From Argentina anserina (lineage: Eukaryota > Streptophyta > Magnoliopsida > Rosales > Rosaceae): 64,000 nucleotides of DNA. A program made the position numbers and the translations under genes. Below the pieces are notes generated by a model. It did not search any database and had not been told where the DNA came from. It saw only the letters and a program-made list of their open reading frames with translations. Of this stretch, positions 51,501 to 62,424 are shown piece after piece (position 1 is the stretch's first letter; each line of letters opens with the position of its first letter). The stretch spans positions 7,192,001 to 7,256,000 of the forward strand of contig NC_065872.1 in assembly GCF_933775445.1 (NCBI RefSeq). The letters run 5' to 3'.

Positions 51501-51605
51501 GTGCGAGTTGATAATCCCTAGACTAAGCTCGAGCTCCGGCTCCTCACGCAGCCACGGCCGCAGAGCAGCGGCAAGCCTCCGCCGGATTGCGCCGCTCGGA
51601 AACAT
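33402..51605 (-). CDS. VPS13-like intermembrane lipid transfer protein
   Basis: A 37-exon model keeps frame to 3235 aa. Exons, 5' to 3': 51605-51325, 51235-51145, 51065-49480, 49323-48748, 48295-48181, 47700-46852, 46672-46327, 46208-45670, 45594-45468, 45398-45274, 44802-44066, 43949-43832, 43621-43505, 43214-43123, 42675-42521, 42179-42124, 42025-41812, 41548-41129, 41040-40766, 40598-40513, 40432-40346, 40239-39978, 39833-39423, 39320-39224, 38841-38522, 37922-37806, 37656-37489, 37311-37189, 37073-36984, 36867-36761, 36671-36523, 35631-35549, 35454-35359, 35262-35140, 34522-34439, 34162-34019, 33743-33402. VPS13 proteins are long hydrophobic-groove rods that move lipids between membranes at contact sites. 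Family landmarks: GAIVAIQDVHQHMYFTVE (exon 10), LIRIHNETG and the SHR-BD/VAB-type region (exons 16-24), WVGAPFAAMLRRHQ (exon 27), FVSIFDDLASSSLDVFFDPS (exon 31), KRYFGDLGK (exon 32), GFHHGVLKLAMEPSLLG (exon 34), and the end SIPNPVARRIVSGFLLTFLD. The plant subclade (AtVPS13X/At3g50380 type rather than SHRUBBY) is a tentative call. Least certain: the exon 3 acceptor and the intron 6 donor. Confidence 0.9.
38520..38521 (-). other. apparent GC-AG splice donor, VPS13 intron 25
   Basis: Minus-strand exon 25 ends ...GAAAAGCAG and is followed by GCAAGT. No in-frame GT donor lies near, and the join to exon 26 (acceptor CTGAAG, then GATGGAG) keeps frame and family similarity. AG|GCAAGT is the standard consensus for the minor GC-AG class. 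Confidence 0.7.
45055..45115. repeat. (AAT)n(ATT)n palindromic microsatellite in VPS13 intron 10
   Basis: AAT units run into ATT units through a short ATTATAATT centre, so the 60-bp tract is self-complementary. Confidence 0.9.
48464..48502. repeat. (AAT)n microsatellite in VPS13 intron 4
   Basis: About 13 AAT units. Confidence 0.95.
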
Positions 51606-52368
51606 TCCGGCTTAGCAGAATCGGAGCTCCGGCATTGGGAGAAGGTTCTGGAGAATCGGAGGAGATAAGATTGAGGGTGATGAGAGTGAGCGGCGGGAAA
51701 GTGAGGAAGAAGAAATAGAAGAGACTTTTCGGTTTCTTGGTGATATTATTTTAATGTTTTGAACTTTGCTTGGGGGATATCGAGTGTTCGTGAAAAGCGA
51801 GATAATGGTGATCGGAGAAAGGTGAGGAATTCGGTTATTTGGGGTCGGAAACCGGGAAAGTTCTGTTGGGAGTAAATAAATAAATCACGCAATTATAGAA
51901 GTGAGGAGGCGAGAGAATAGCTCACCGTGTGGTGCGGCAGTGGTGTGTTGTCCCTTTTGAAGGGGGAGTAGACGAGGATGTACTCGGCCAGGTAACTTGT
52001 ATAAGGTAAATAAATTGGGCCCGAGGTAAAAAGGAGGCTCTTGTTAGAGCCGGTAAATCTCGAAATCTACTAGTTAAACAACGATTAACCAAATTATAAT
52101 GACGTTTTCACAAGATTGAAAGTTAATCTTGAATTGGAGGCTATTTGAAAGGAAACTCCTCTCCCTTTCATAATCACAATTTTAAGTACATTCATGATCG
52201 ATTCTTGATTCTCACGTCTCAGGGTCTCACCACTTAAATGAACACATATATGGGTGAGATCTACACCCTTATTACTACACGCATAATTACATTTACCCAA
52301 ATCATTCTTTTCTAAATATTTCATTAAAATATATGACTTCTTATAAAAAAAAGTACATTTAATGCATT
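51606..52368. other. promoter and leader region of the VPS13-like gene
   Basis: Moderately GC-rich DNA directly upstream of the ATG at 51605, without an evident TATA box, consistent with a broadly expressed gene. Beyond about 52050 it turns AT-rich and featureless until repeat copy B. Confidence 0.4.
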
Positions 52369-53082
52369 TAAATAGTCGGGTAAGATTTGAAAATTATAAA
52401 AAAAGTCTAATAGTTAAAACATTTAAACGGTTGCCCATAATATTGATTACGATTGTGGCATTGACCCCAATTGAAGAACAAACGTGTGCAGACGTGCGGA
52501 GGAGTGATCGGCGACGAAGGCATAAGCTAACAGTTAGGATTTCAAGCTCTGATTGAGGTCGACTAGACACTAGGCCAAGAGCTCCAATGAGAGTCGGATC
52601 ATATCTATTGAGGAAAGAGAGGATCGACGAGCTTCGGACGAGCCAAGCGTGGGGAGATGAATCGAAAGCAAACGACGACGGTCACTCAGCCAATGACGAT
52701 GACGTAGATCCAAAGCCAAGGCCAACGACGGCGCAGATCTTCATAGCCTCGTCAGAGGGGCAAGTACGGCGTCGGAGGCTCCATGATTCTCATATTGGGG
52801 CATTCACGATGTCGCGCCGGAGATACGCTCCTGCCTCCACCGCCACCTTCGTCGATTTCGACCGAAGTAGAAGCTGGCTTGGGTTGAGATTTCGTGGCAG
52901 AGATGGAGTGGGTGGCAGTAGTTGCTGGAAGCAGCTTCATCAGAAAACACCAAAGTCAGTGAAGACAAATCATCAATGGGTGCGCACAACACCTTTTGGG
53001 TGTCCATAGCATATTCTGATTTCAAAATATTCTTGTATTTCTAATTGGGTACCATGTCTCCGATCTACCTATTATATTAGTC

Positions 53083-53640
53083 GTCACACTACCTGTCACA
53101 CTATACATCACTAAACAAAATTAGTGTGACATGTAATGTGGTTGGGGGGTGTGACATCACATTAATGTTGATATCACATTAGATGTCACAATATACATCA
53201 CAAAACAAAATCAGTGTGATTGGTAGTGTGACAGGTAGTGTGGCTAAGGGTGTGACACCACGTTAATTTCGATATTTTTGATCGTATGAGTTGATTTGAA
53301 AAGTTCAAGATCACATAACAATATACAAAGATTCGTTACTTCTAGTCACTCTTCTTCTTCTCCTCAAAACAGTCACACAAAACAGTATAGCAATGGGTGT
53401 GACAGAGGGTGTGACAGCGAGTGTGACAGTTAGTGTGATAGGTAGTGTGACAACAAGTGTGACAGTGGATGTGACATGTGTGATGGCGGGTGTGACAGGT
53501 AGTGTGACATGGGGTGTGATAGTTAGTGTGACAACATGTGTGACATGTAGTGTGATAGTGTGACATGGAGTGTGATAGCAGGTGTGATAGGTACTGTGAC
53601 AGTTGGTGTAATAGGTAGTGTGATAGCGAATGTGACATGC
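53083..53640. repeat. 12-bp minisatellite, copy B
   Basis: GTGTGACAGGTA-type units, scattered at 53083-53240 and dense at 53391-53640. Same unit family as at 24923-25148, and both arrays end in gtgacatg-cgagagc-aatgtctaaata. Confidence 0.85.
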
Positions 53641-53987
53641 CGAGAGCGAATGTCTAAATATGTAATAACCCTAATGTTTTTTTTTTCAAACAATATTTGA
53701 GTGTGATCTGAATTCTATAAAATTGTGAAATTTAATTAGAATAAATGTGATTGTTTGCGACGTTACGAAGCTAAAACGTAAACGTTCTCGGAACGTTTAA
53801 TCCTAAAAACGTGACGTTACCGCAACCTATTTATCGACTTTTATTCCGTTGCTCGGTTGCGAAAACTTTCTTCACTAAAGTTGTAGAACTCGTCGATACG
53901 AGTTCGTGGATATGTGACGCGTTCGAATCGGACATCGGAGGTGAAAGTTATTAACGTCGGAAGTTAGTTTCCGATTTTGAAAACGAG

Positions 53988-53998
53988 TATAAAAGGGG
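53988..53998 (+). promoter_or_regulatory. TATA box of the solo LTR
   Basis: TATAAAAGGGG, followed about 30-60 bp later by a CT-rich stretch typical of a plant transcription start region. Confidence 0.6.
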
Positions 53999-54894
53999 TA
54001 TTTTTGTGATTAGGGTTTCCATTTCAGGAAACCCTTCTCTCTCTCTTCTCTCCGCCTCCCTTTTCTTCTTTCTCTTTTCTCTCTCTTCCTCCCCGAAACT
54101 CTCTCCCTCTCCTCTCGGCCTCACCACTAATCTCCCTTCACAAGGGGACGTGGCCCTCACCGCCGGCCTAGGAGGCGTCGCACCATCCCCCACAGGCGAC
54201 CCCGAGGTCGACTCGCCCTCTCACGCCACGCCGGAGCTCCACCAACGACGTCAACCTCTGCGTTTTCTGCTCTGCCGTACCCGAGCCATCTCCGGTGGTT
54301 TTCAAGCTCGATTGAGGTGAGGATTAGCTTAATTAGGTTGTTGTGATGCTTGGTTGTGATTTTTGTGGTTGTTTGATTCGTGTTGGAGGAGATCGGAGGA
54401 GGAGGGTTTGGGGGGGAAATGTCGCCGCCTTAGGCGGCGCGTGTGGACTTGTGGGGGTGGCTAGGCACGGCATGAGGCCGTGGGAAGGAAGAGGGCAGGA
54501 AAACTGAGGTTTTGGGGACGGCGGTGTCGTGACCACGGCGCGTGTGCCCCACGCGCGGCCTGCCGGCGGGTGGCGCGTGTACCCCACGCGCCGCCACGTG
54601 CGGTGGCGTGAACAGTGATTCCGAGAAGTGTAATTTTGTAATTTATTTTTACGTACGGTAAATGTAAATGTAAATTTTATTTACGTACGGTAAATGTAAA
54701 TTTTATTTACGAACAGTAATTGTAAATTTAAATTACTTTTACTAAAGGTAAAAAGTAATTTTGGAATAGTAATACGGTAATTATTATTTACTGAGACAGT
54801 ACGTACATTTGAATATTATTTATACGTACATAAATACGTAAATAGTATGTACTCGTACAACGATACGTATTGGATATGTATTTGTACATTAATA

Positions 54895-54985
54895 CGTGAA
54901 TAGTAACTGTGAATAGTAACCGTGTATAGTAACAGTGAACACTAACACTGAATAGTAACGGTGAACAGTAAATTCGTAAAACCGA
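54895..54985. repeat. degenerate ~13-bp tandem repeat in the solo LTR
   Basis: Six or so units of the type gtgaatagtaac with base changes. The flanking DNA (54640-54900) has related gtaaatgtaaat and acgtac words. Confidence 0.7.
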
Positions 54986-55217
54986 AAATTACTGAACAGT
55001 AACCGATTATTACTGTTTCGGCATTTAAAGGTTTACGAAACGTTTCTAAATTCTTTTCTTATCTTTTCAAGGTGATCGATAAAGCAAGGAAAGGAATTAT
55101 CTTCGGAAATTGTGGATTTACGCTCGAGTCGATAAGGTGAGTAAAATCTCACTTATTTACGAATCTACCCTTGCGGTGATTCAAGATTTTGCAAGAGTTT
55201 TTAATATTGAATTACAA

Positions 55218-55640
55218 CATGTATACAATATAGTGGATTACATATATATTGTATAAATGGTAATAAGTACTATATATATATAGTTTGCTATATTATATAC
55301 TGTTATGAATTCATTAGAATTGGTCATTTCGAATGACGAGAATTAAATATTGAGCATGTGATTTAACTTGTACAATAATGAGTAGATTATTGTACGTGAT
55401 TTTAACGTTGTGATTTGTTAAATCGTTTTGTCTTCGGGCGTGTTAAAGAAATATGACATGTATATAATAAAGTGGATTGTATATATATGGTATAAATGGT
55501 AAATAGGTACATATATATATAGTTTGCTATATTATATACTGTTAGGATATCGTTTGTGAATTATGATCACAGTGGTGATGAGAATTATATATTGAGTACG
55601 TGATGAAATTTGTACAATAATAAGTAGATTATTGTACGTG
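55218..55640. repeat. ~190-bp direct duplication in the solo LTR
   Basis: From acatgtata at about 55218 and again at about 55456, the two copies (period about 238 bp) share tagtttgctatattatatactgtta and gtagattattgtacgtg in the same order. Confidence 0.75.
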
Positions 55641-55743
55641 TTTATGTCTTCGGACCAGTCTTCGGACGTGTGTGGCATGTCGGAACCTAGCCTTTGGCCG
55701 GGCGAAAGTTACGATACAGTTAGAGCTCTAGTCTGTCTGCCAG

Positions 55744-55872
55744 ACATCGGGTAGCGAGGAGGTTACCCGATGTTGGACCTAGGGTAGCGAGGAGGTTGCC
55801 CTATGTCGGGCGTAGGGTAGCGAGGAGGTTGCCCTATGCCGAGCGTTGGGTAGCGAGGAGGTTACCCAACGT
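55744..55872. repeat. 33-bp tandem array of four hairpins
   Basis: The invariant 10-mer GCGAGGAGGT starts at 55754, 55787, 55820 and 55853, an exact 33-bp period. In each unit it is the loop of a hairpin. The arms of hairpin 1 are acatcgggta / tacccgatgt (10 pairs, perfect). Hairpin 4 is gcgttgggta / tacccaacgt (9 pairs plus one wobble). Hairpins 2 and 3 have arms around tagggta / tgcccta with one or two wobbles. Where the arms differ between units, both sides usually change together. Confidence 0.85.
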
Positions 55873-56995
55873 CGGCGGCGTACTATATGAGGGGTAACAG
55901 AGGCATACCAACGCTCATTAGTACTCGTATTATAACTGCATTTGGGCAAACACAGGGGTTGGCCAAATTCTCATGAGTATTTTCATTTTCATATTTTCGG
56001 GACAACCAGATGGGCCGTCCATTGTCTCATGAGTGCATTTATATTTGTTAATTGTGGATTGACATATATATTGTTATGCAAGTTATATTTGTTTTATTTT
56101 ACTCATACGAGCTATAAAGCTTACCAGGTTTGTGTTGACAATCCCGGTGCACCAATTCGATGGTGTAGGGGATACTACTGCAGGTGTCGATTAGTGGGAA
56201 TCGAAGGACATCTCTAGGGACTTGAAGTCGTTCATCATCCTGCTTGTGGTGAGGTTTTATTGTGGATTTGTGTGAGAACTTGTGAGGATTTATTTATGGT
56301 TTTGTGAGAAATTGTGAGGATTATTACATTTCCATTTTTATGTAATATGGATAATAAATTTGGGTTGTAATAATTGGTTTGTCTGAGTTGTATCATGAAC
56401 TCAGTAATGATCCGCTGTGACAGTTCTTATGATTTCGATTTTTATTGAGATCGTTTGGTGTTTAACGACTTTGAAAATTTGAGTTTTTAAGCTTGAAATT
56501 TTGGGGTCGTTACAAAATATGCGAAATTATGTTAAAATTCAAAAGAAATTGATATGAGTATGCTCAGAACGAATAGAATAACTATAATTAGAGAACCTTG
56601 AACTTCGGTTTCGCCAAAATTGCTTGGAGCTCCGTCATCGACGGAGATAGCCCTTTGTGGGGGTTGTTGCGCCTTATACAGTTGTCAGTTCAAAGTGAGT
56701 AGGGTATCAAATGAAAAAGGGGAAAAATATCTTTCCAACGGTACCAACTACTCTTAAATTCATCGCCGGACGGTAAAGTTATGACTAGAATTAAAAGAAT
56801 AATGAAAAAAAGAGTAAGAAAAAGCAAAATAATTAAGAAAATATTAAAAAGTGATTTTTTTTTTAAATTTTGTTCTAAATTTGTTGACTATTTTCTGATT
56901 TCTAATCAATTGAGATGACATTTTTATATTTGAGAAATAAGTTGTGGTTTTTTTCTAATTAATAATATGAGATGATACATTTTTCTAATTTACCC

Positions 56996-57894
56996 TAAAA
57001 TATATCTATCACTCCTTGCTATATAAGTGAGATTTAAAATCGTAATCACTATGGAAGGGCGGACCTATGTTGCGCATTGGAGTGCACCGAGGAATTTGCC
57101 TATGAAATTTGTAACATGCCTACCATAATCAGAAAAGAGTGCCTAGCAGACTCGGTTAGCCAATACAACTTGTACTGAGCTCACCTGACTTCAATTCTCA
57201 ATTGCAGCCTTTTTTCTTCTTCTTCTATTTGTGTGGATTTCTTTTTCTTACATTCTCCCAATACAAATGGGCTTAAAATTTAAAAATCACTCTCCTTCAA
57301 TTCTTGTGTGTGATTTTGGATCTATTATAGAGCTTATAACATCTATTAGTCTAATATTTGATACTTAATTGAGTGTATGTCTAATATATTTTAGATTAAT
57401 ATTTGATACTTGAAAAATTTTATGATCACTTCCGTTGAGAAAAAAAATTCAATTTCACCCTAACATTAAATCCTAAGTCCGCCACTGCTACTTGGTGTTA
57501 GATAAACTAGCTCACCAACATACAACAACTCTTCTGGAATTATTATGATTATTTTCGTGTCAGTAAGAGTAGTTCTATCTTTTAGTCATCCCTCATATTT
57601 CAAGTAATACGGTCGAATACATTTACGAGAATGCAATTTTTTTATTTTGCAGAAAAAAAATTTGGCATATCGGGATCGTACTTATTTATAAATTATCTCT
57701 TCCGAGTATTTGACGACTTACGTAGATGGGTTGAATCTCACAGCGCATGGTTAAGAGAATGTTATTTAGTATTAAGGTGAATTACATATGGAATAACAAT
57801 TAGTCCTTCGTAATGCTAATGGTATAGTTTTTGTCTTTTCCTAAGGACTTGAATTCTTCAAAAACATAGTTGAACTTTACATTTGGATTTGTAC
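56996..57894. other. gene-free region, possible transposon fragment
   Basis: No gene. The words gggcggacctatg near 57057 and cctaagtccgccactg near 57472-57487 are roughly inverted and look like eroded hAT ends around a 430-bp fragment, but there is no clear target duplication. Confidence 0.35.
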
Positions 57895-58402
57895 TAGGGG
57901 TGGGCATAAAAAACGGAAATCCCGATCCCGTCCTGATCCCGTCCCGATCCCGTCCCGCTTCATTCTAGTGGGATGAGACGTGGGACGAATAATTTATATC
58001 CCGCTTCGTCCCGTCCCGTCCCATCCCGTCCCACCTTTAATGAAAACTTAAAAATTCTTATATATTTGTATCAAAATGAAACTAATTTATGTTCTTAATA
58101 ACTCTAAAATTATATCAAATCAAATAATAATGGTAATTTATAATATTTTGAACATAATATGCATTATTTTTGTTAAAATTTCATTATTAAATGTTACTTT
58201 GTTATGAAAAAATAAAAATATAGGTTTTTATTTAACTTCATAAAAAGGTGGGATTTGTCCCGTCCCGTCCCGATCCCGTCCCGTCTCAACCGGAATTAAT
58301 CCCGAGTGGAATGCATTCTTAAAAATCCTCGTCCCGTCCCGATCCCGTCCCGATTCAAAAGAGTGGGACGGGACATGGCATCCCGTCCCGTGCCCACCCC
58401 TA
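57895..58402. mobile_element. hAT-type MITE, copy 2
   Basis: A 508-bp element with the same TAGGGGTGGGCA termini, GTCCCG-rich ends and AT-rich core as 8310-8821. It is flanked by a perfect 8-bp duplication ATTTGTAC at 57887-57894 and 58403-58410. The AT-rich cores of the two copies are nearly identical by eye, implying recent spread from one source. Confidence 0.93.
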
Positions 58403-58886
58403 ATTTGTACTCCATACTTCGGGCCGTACCCTTTTCTTTCATTTTCTTTTCTTCTCTCTCAAAGTGAAACCAAAAGACTAAAGGCCCACCTTTGTCCATT
58501 GACCCAGTCAAACATTTAGCCCCGCCTTTTCCGTTGCTCCGCTCCCGGAGGCGGGTAATAACCCAAAATTAGATTCCGATGCAGAGGCAAACATTTTTTC
58601 ATTCCTGCTGTTGCCACCTAGCCCCTCTCAGACACAACCCAACCCCTTTCACACAAAACCGTCATTTCACTACTACACGGCGGACCATCATTCTTACGTG
58701 GCACCCGACTGTTGGCTAGACCCATCATCCACAATAACCACCAACCCTATTCAGGCGCAAAAACAGAAAACGAATTCATTAGCAGCTAATCCATTTCGTT
58801 TTCACACTCACAAAATAAAAAATGAAAAAGGAAAAATCTACCTGTAGATTTCCCTGGTTTTTTCCTCTTTAATCCATTTATTAATC
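58403..58886. other. promoter and leader of the JINGUBANG-like gene
   Basis: CT-rich stretches near 58431-58460 precede the gene. The hAT MITE ends about 480 bp upstream of the start codon, so it sits within promoter distance. No clear TATA box. Confidence 0.4.
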
Positions 58887-60272
58887 ATGAAGGGTTCGTC
58901 GAGAGGCAACAAGGTGTTCTCCGAAGACACCAGTGGACAGAAGTTCGGCCGGTTGAAGAATTGCTCCGACGTTGAAGACGGCAGCCCTAGTCCTCCGAGT
59001 TACGACGCGGATTTAGGCGGAGAAGGGTCTCCCTCCCCATATAGCAAGTCTCCTTGGTCCACGCACATGCACAGCAGTAATGCTTCTCCCGATGCGGTCA
59101 GGGAGACCAATTACTCCCCCAACGTCCTTATGGGCTCACTCGTCCGCGAGGAAGGCCATATATATTCCCTCGCCGCCTCGGGAGATTTGTTGTACACCGG
59201 TTCCGACAGCAAGAACATTAGAATCTGGAAGAAACAGAATGAATTCTCCGGGTTCAAGTCCAACTCCGGTTTGGTGAAGGCGATCATAATTGCCAATGAG
59301 AAAATATTCACTGGTCACCAAGATGGGAAGATTAGGGTATGGAGAGTGTCATCCAAGAACCCTAGCATGCATAAACGAGTCGGGACCCTTCCGACTATGA
59401 AAAATTTCATAAAGTGCTCCATGAAGCCGAGTAGCTACGTCGAGGTGCGACGGCATAGCCAAAAGGTTTTGTGGATCAAGCATTTTGACGCCATTTCGTG
59501 CTTGAGTTTGAGCGAAGATAAGACCTTGCTGTACTCGGCATCGTGGGATAAGACGTTTAAGGTGTGGAGAGCCTCGGATTTCAAGTGTTTGGAGTCCATC
59601 AACGCTCACGACGACGCCGTTAACGCGCTGGTGGTGGGGTTTGATGGTTTAGTTTTCACCGGTTCGGCTGACGGAACAGTCAAGATATGGAGGAAGGAGC
59701 TTCAAGGGAAAGGAACGAAGCATTTCTTCTCCCAGACGCTGTTAAAACAGGAGTGCGCAGTTACGGCGCTGGCGGTGAACCCTGAGGCCACAATTATATA
59801 CTGTGGATCGTCGGATGGTCTGGTTAATTTCTGGGAGCGGGAAAAGAATCTCCAACACGGCGGTGTTTTGAGAGGGCACAAGTTGGCGGTTCTATGCTTA
59901 GCGGCGGCCGGGTGCTTGGTGTTTAGTGGCTCGGCGGATATGGGGATATGCGTGTGGAGAAGGTCGGAGGGGGATCACATTTGCTTATCTGTGCTGACGG
60001 GGCACACCGGGCCGGTGAAGTGTTTGGCGGTGGAGAAGGACCAGGAGGCTACTTCAGCGGAGACGCGGTGGATTGTGTATTCTGGGAGTTTGGACAAATC
60101 GGTGAAGATGTGGAGGGTTTCGGAGCAAGCACCGCCGATGGTGCCAAACCAGAAGCACCAGCATTACACATCGGACGGGTACTGCGTGCCGATGTTGAGC
60201 TCAGCCCCTAGCTTCGCCTCGCGCAGTAGCTTCACCTCTCGCGGTGGAAAAATGGGTTCCAGAAGACTTTAG
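58887..60272 (+). CDS. WD40-repeat protein, JINGUBANG-like
   Basis: A single exon of 461 aa. The N-terminal ~80 residues are Ser/Pro-rich and disordered. Then about seven WD40 repeats form a beta-propeller; visible repeat ends include [48 protein letters not shown] and KSVKMWRV. The C-terminal tail is Ser-rich. Arabidopsis JINGUBANG (At2g26490) is an intronless WD40 protein that represses pollen germination in moist conditions; plants have several paralogues, so the exact role here is unknown. The start is the ATG after ttaatc. No catalytic activity is expected; it is a scaffold for protein contacts. Confidence 0.88.
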   Translation: MKGSSRGNKVFSEDTSGQKFGRLKNCSDVEDGSPSPPSYDADLGGEGSPSPYSKSPWSTHMHSSNASPDAVRETNYSPNVLMGSLVREEGHIYSLAASGDLLYTGSDSKNIRIWKKQNEFSGFKSNSGLVKAIIIANEKIFTGHQDGKIRVWRVSSKNPSMHKRVGTLPTMKNFIKCSMKPSSYVEVRRHSQKVLWIKHFDAISCLSLSEDKTLLYSASWDKTFKVWRASDFKCLESINAHDDAVNALVVGFDGLVFTGSADGTVKIWRKELQGKGTKHFFSQTLLKQECAVTALAVNPEATIIYCGSSDGLVNFWEREKNLQHGGVLRGHKLAVLCLAAAGCLVFSGSADMGICVWRRSEGDHICLSVLTGHTGPVKCLAVEKDQEATSAETRWIVYSGSLDKSVKMWRVSEQAPPMVPNQKHQHYTSDGYCVPMLSSAPSFASRSSFTSRGGKMGSRRL

Positions 60273-62424
60273 GGTTTGAATTTTCTCAGCTGGATATATA
60301 AGTAAGCCTTTTTTTTTCCTTTTCTTCTTGATCGATATGATTACACAACATTGAAGATTGTTGGTGGATAAGTGGATTGGATTGTGATATCAGTGGAAAC
60401 TTCACACTTACTAATTGATCGTTAGAACGTGAAGAACACGTACATGAACATATGATCGATCACACTAGATCATTCATTTGGTAAGTATTTGGTACTGTAC
60501 GTGTACATCTAATTTAGTTGTAGTTATTGACTTATTGTGATCGATTTTAACTATGGTTGTATTGTTGGCATTCTTTTGTCATTGATGTCCTCAAATTTGA
60601 AAATCATATAAGATCAAGCTTCTAATCGATCAAGTTTCATTGGCCAAAAGAATGCTGATTCAACACTGACTATGCACGTCATCTAATATTGTTTTAGGTA
60701 CATGCATGTATCATCAAAGTATCTATCGATATAATAAATATCATATGTGTACCATTGTACCCAACTTTTGAAAATGGATCAAAAATGAAGACGATAGAAC
60801 ACTAAGATGAGTAATAATATCTTAGTTAATGGTGAACAAAACGTTTTTCAACATTAATAAACCATGGAATCGAAGCACGCCAACAAGACTAAATGGTTAT
60901 AATGTACGAACATTCGTTTCTTTATAACGATGAGTCAATTATTGAGACTTCACACCATCTTTGATTCTCTAATCTAGCTGTATACACTTTCCTGGGACGA
61001 AAGAAAAGAATTCAGCTTGTAAACTAAAACTGCGTCACCAGAAGTCTTCTTAACAGTGAACTACCCGTGTATTCCAAAGAACATCTCAGTCGCGAACTCA
61101 CGATTAGGAATGTTTAGACTAATTAGGTGGCCGCGGCCAGAACGCTAGCACGCTAGTATATTGACGCTGTAAGCAACTAAGCTAACCTTACCTTAATTAA
61201 CTGTGATTTGGACGTAGACACGTAGTACGTACATTAGTCAATTAAAGTGAAAGGTTGAAAACAAACTATGTACGTATTATTGTTACAAGTACTGTATAGT
61301 ACTCGACTTTCGTTGGTGATTAGGTATTCATCGATATACATTTCAAGCTCGATCAATAATTATTTGTTGACTTATTATTAGGAAATAAACGACTTGATAA
61401 AACAACTCTAGTGCTTTAAGTAAGTCAGTAAATGCATCCATACTTCAAGCTTAAGTGTCTAAATTTGAGAACTTTACGTACCAAATTGTATGTTTTCATA
61501 CATCAGGTATCAAATTGTCCAAATAGCCAAACATCGGGTATCATAAGAGGAATTTACCCAATTATTTACTCAAATACTGTATGATTGTCTTTATAGTACC
61601 ATTTTGGCGCATATCCGGTAATTTTTTGTGCGTATTTGATCATTTCCGTCATGTATTCTTTGGGAATACAAAACTATGACACGTTTCAAAATTCGTCGGA
61701 TACATGCCGGATCCGACCAATATTTGATATGTTCCTCAAAAGATAATCTTTGCTCGTTCAACTACAGTCGCAATTTCTAATCCAAGTCCTCCTCCATTTA
61801 ATGCAACCTCGTTTATCCAAAGCCCACAACTCTCATCCTCCCAAGGACAAACAGAGAATCCACACGCTCAGAAAACTGTCACTCCCCTCTAAACACACTT
61901 CCGACTTCACAGTCGACAAAATCCTGAACAGTCCACATTCCACAACGACCACCCCCGAAAAAAGTCCCTTATACCCTCCACGTGATCCTCTCCGATACCC
62001 GCACCACCGCACTAAAGACAAAAGTACCCCGTAACTAGTCCCCACCAGGCCACCAACATCCCCAACCACCGAAAAGAGGAAAAATAAAATAAAAATAAAA
62101 AATAAAAAAATTACCCCGAGGAAAAAGAAGAAAAGTAACTAAAGCCCCCAAAAAAGAAGAAAAGATTCCAAGTCCAAAACCAGCTCGCTGTGGTTGCTCT
62201 CTCTGTCCAACTTTCCCAAAACGCTACCCTGGTGACTTTCCATACCTCCTTCTCCTTCTTCTTCCTTTTCCCTAATCCATTTACTGAGGATTCCACCCTC
62301 TCTCTGCTTCCCCAACCCACGTTTGCTAGATTTGGCCTGTTTTTGTTATCCTCATGTTTAGCCGGTTGTATTCCGGCTTAATATCTTTTGCCTGTTAGGG
62401 TTTTTATTCGATTCGCCTTCCACA
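60273..62424. other. gene-free region upstream of the XLG gene
   Basis: Holds the 3' flank of the WD40 gene and the XLG promoter. A-rich and CT-rich tracts lie at about 62085-62165 and 62195-62275, the latter a likely 5' leader. No other gene or transposon end is evident. Confidence 0.5.

Larger units (their letters stand above)
53661..56514 (+). mobile_element. solo LTR, 2854 bp
   Basis: The element starts TGTAATAACCC and ends GGGGTCGTTACA, so the ends are imperfect inverted repeats of the TG...CA kind. It is flanked by a perfect 5-bp duplication AAATA (53656-53660 and 56515-56519), and the empty site is seen in copy A of the host repeat. No gag or pol is present. It has a TATA box (53988-53998), a CT-rich leader, an AT-rich tandem-repeat region, and a poly(A) signal AATAAA (56353-56358), as expected for U3-R-U5. 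The orientation is inferred from the TATA box and poly(A) signal. A non-autonomous full element without visible LTRs is a less likely reading. Confidence 0.8.
52369..56995. repeat. dispersed repeat with 12-bp minisatellite, copy B (interrupted)
   Basis: The same repeat as at 24325-25620: left end gggtaagatttgaaaatt at about 52377, minisatellite at 53083-53640, right half at 56515-56995. It is split by a solo LTR at 53661-56514. Joining 53655 to 56515 across the insertion restores the ...ctaaatatgcgaaat... found uninterrupted in copy A. The stretch 52490-53020 is GC-rich and differs from the equivalent part of copy A, so the two copies carry different internal cargo. Confidence 0.65.

Noticed and set aside
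52587..53009. 140-codon plus-strand frame
   Set aside because: GC-rich DNA inside repeat copy B, Arg/Ser-rich with no recognisable domain and open on both strands; probably chance or a captured fragment.
55744..55872. CRISPR-like spacing of a repeated 10-mer
   Set aside because: Only 10 bases are constant, the 'spacers' are related to each other, and this is a plant nuclear genome; a tandem hairpin array inside an LTR explains it.
55942..56217. 91-codon frame within the solo LTR
   Set aside because: No recognisable domain, lies in transcribed-like LTR sequence, composition unlike the host genes.
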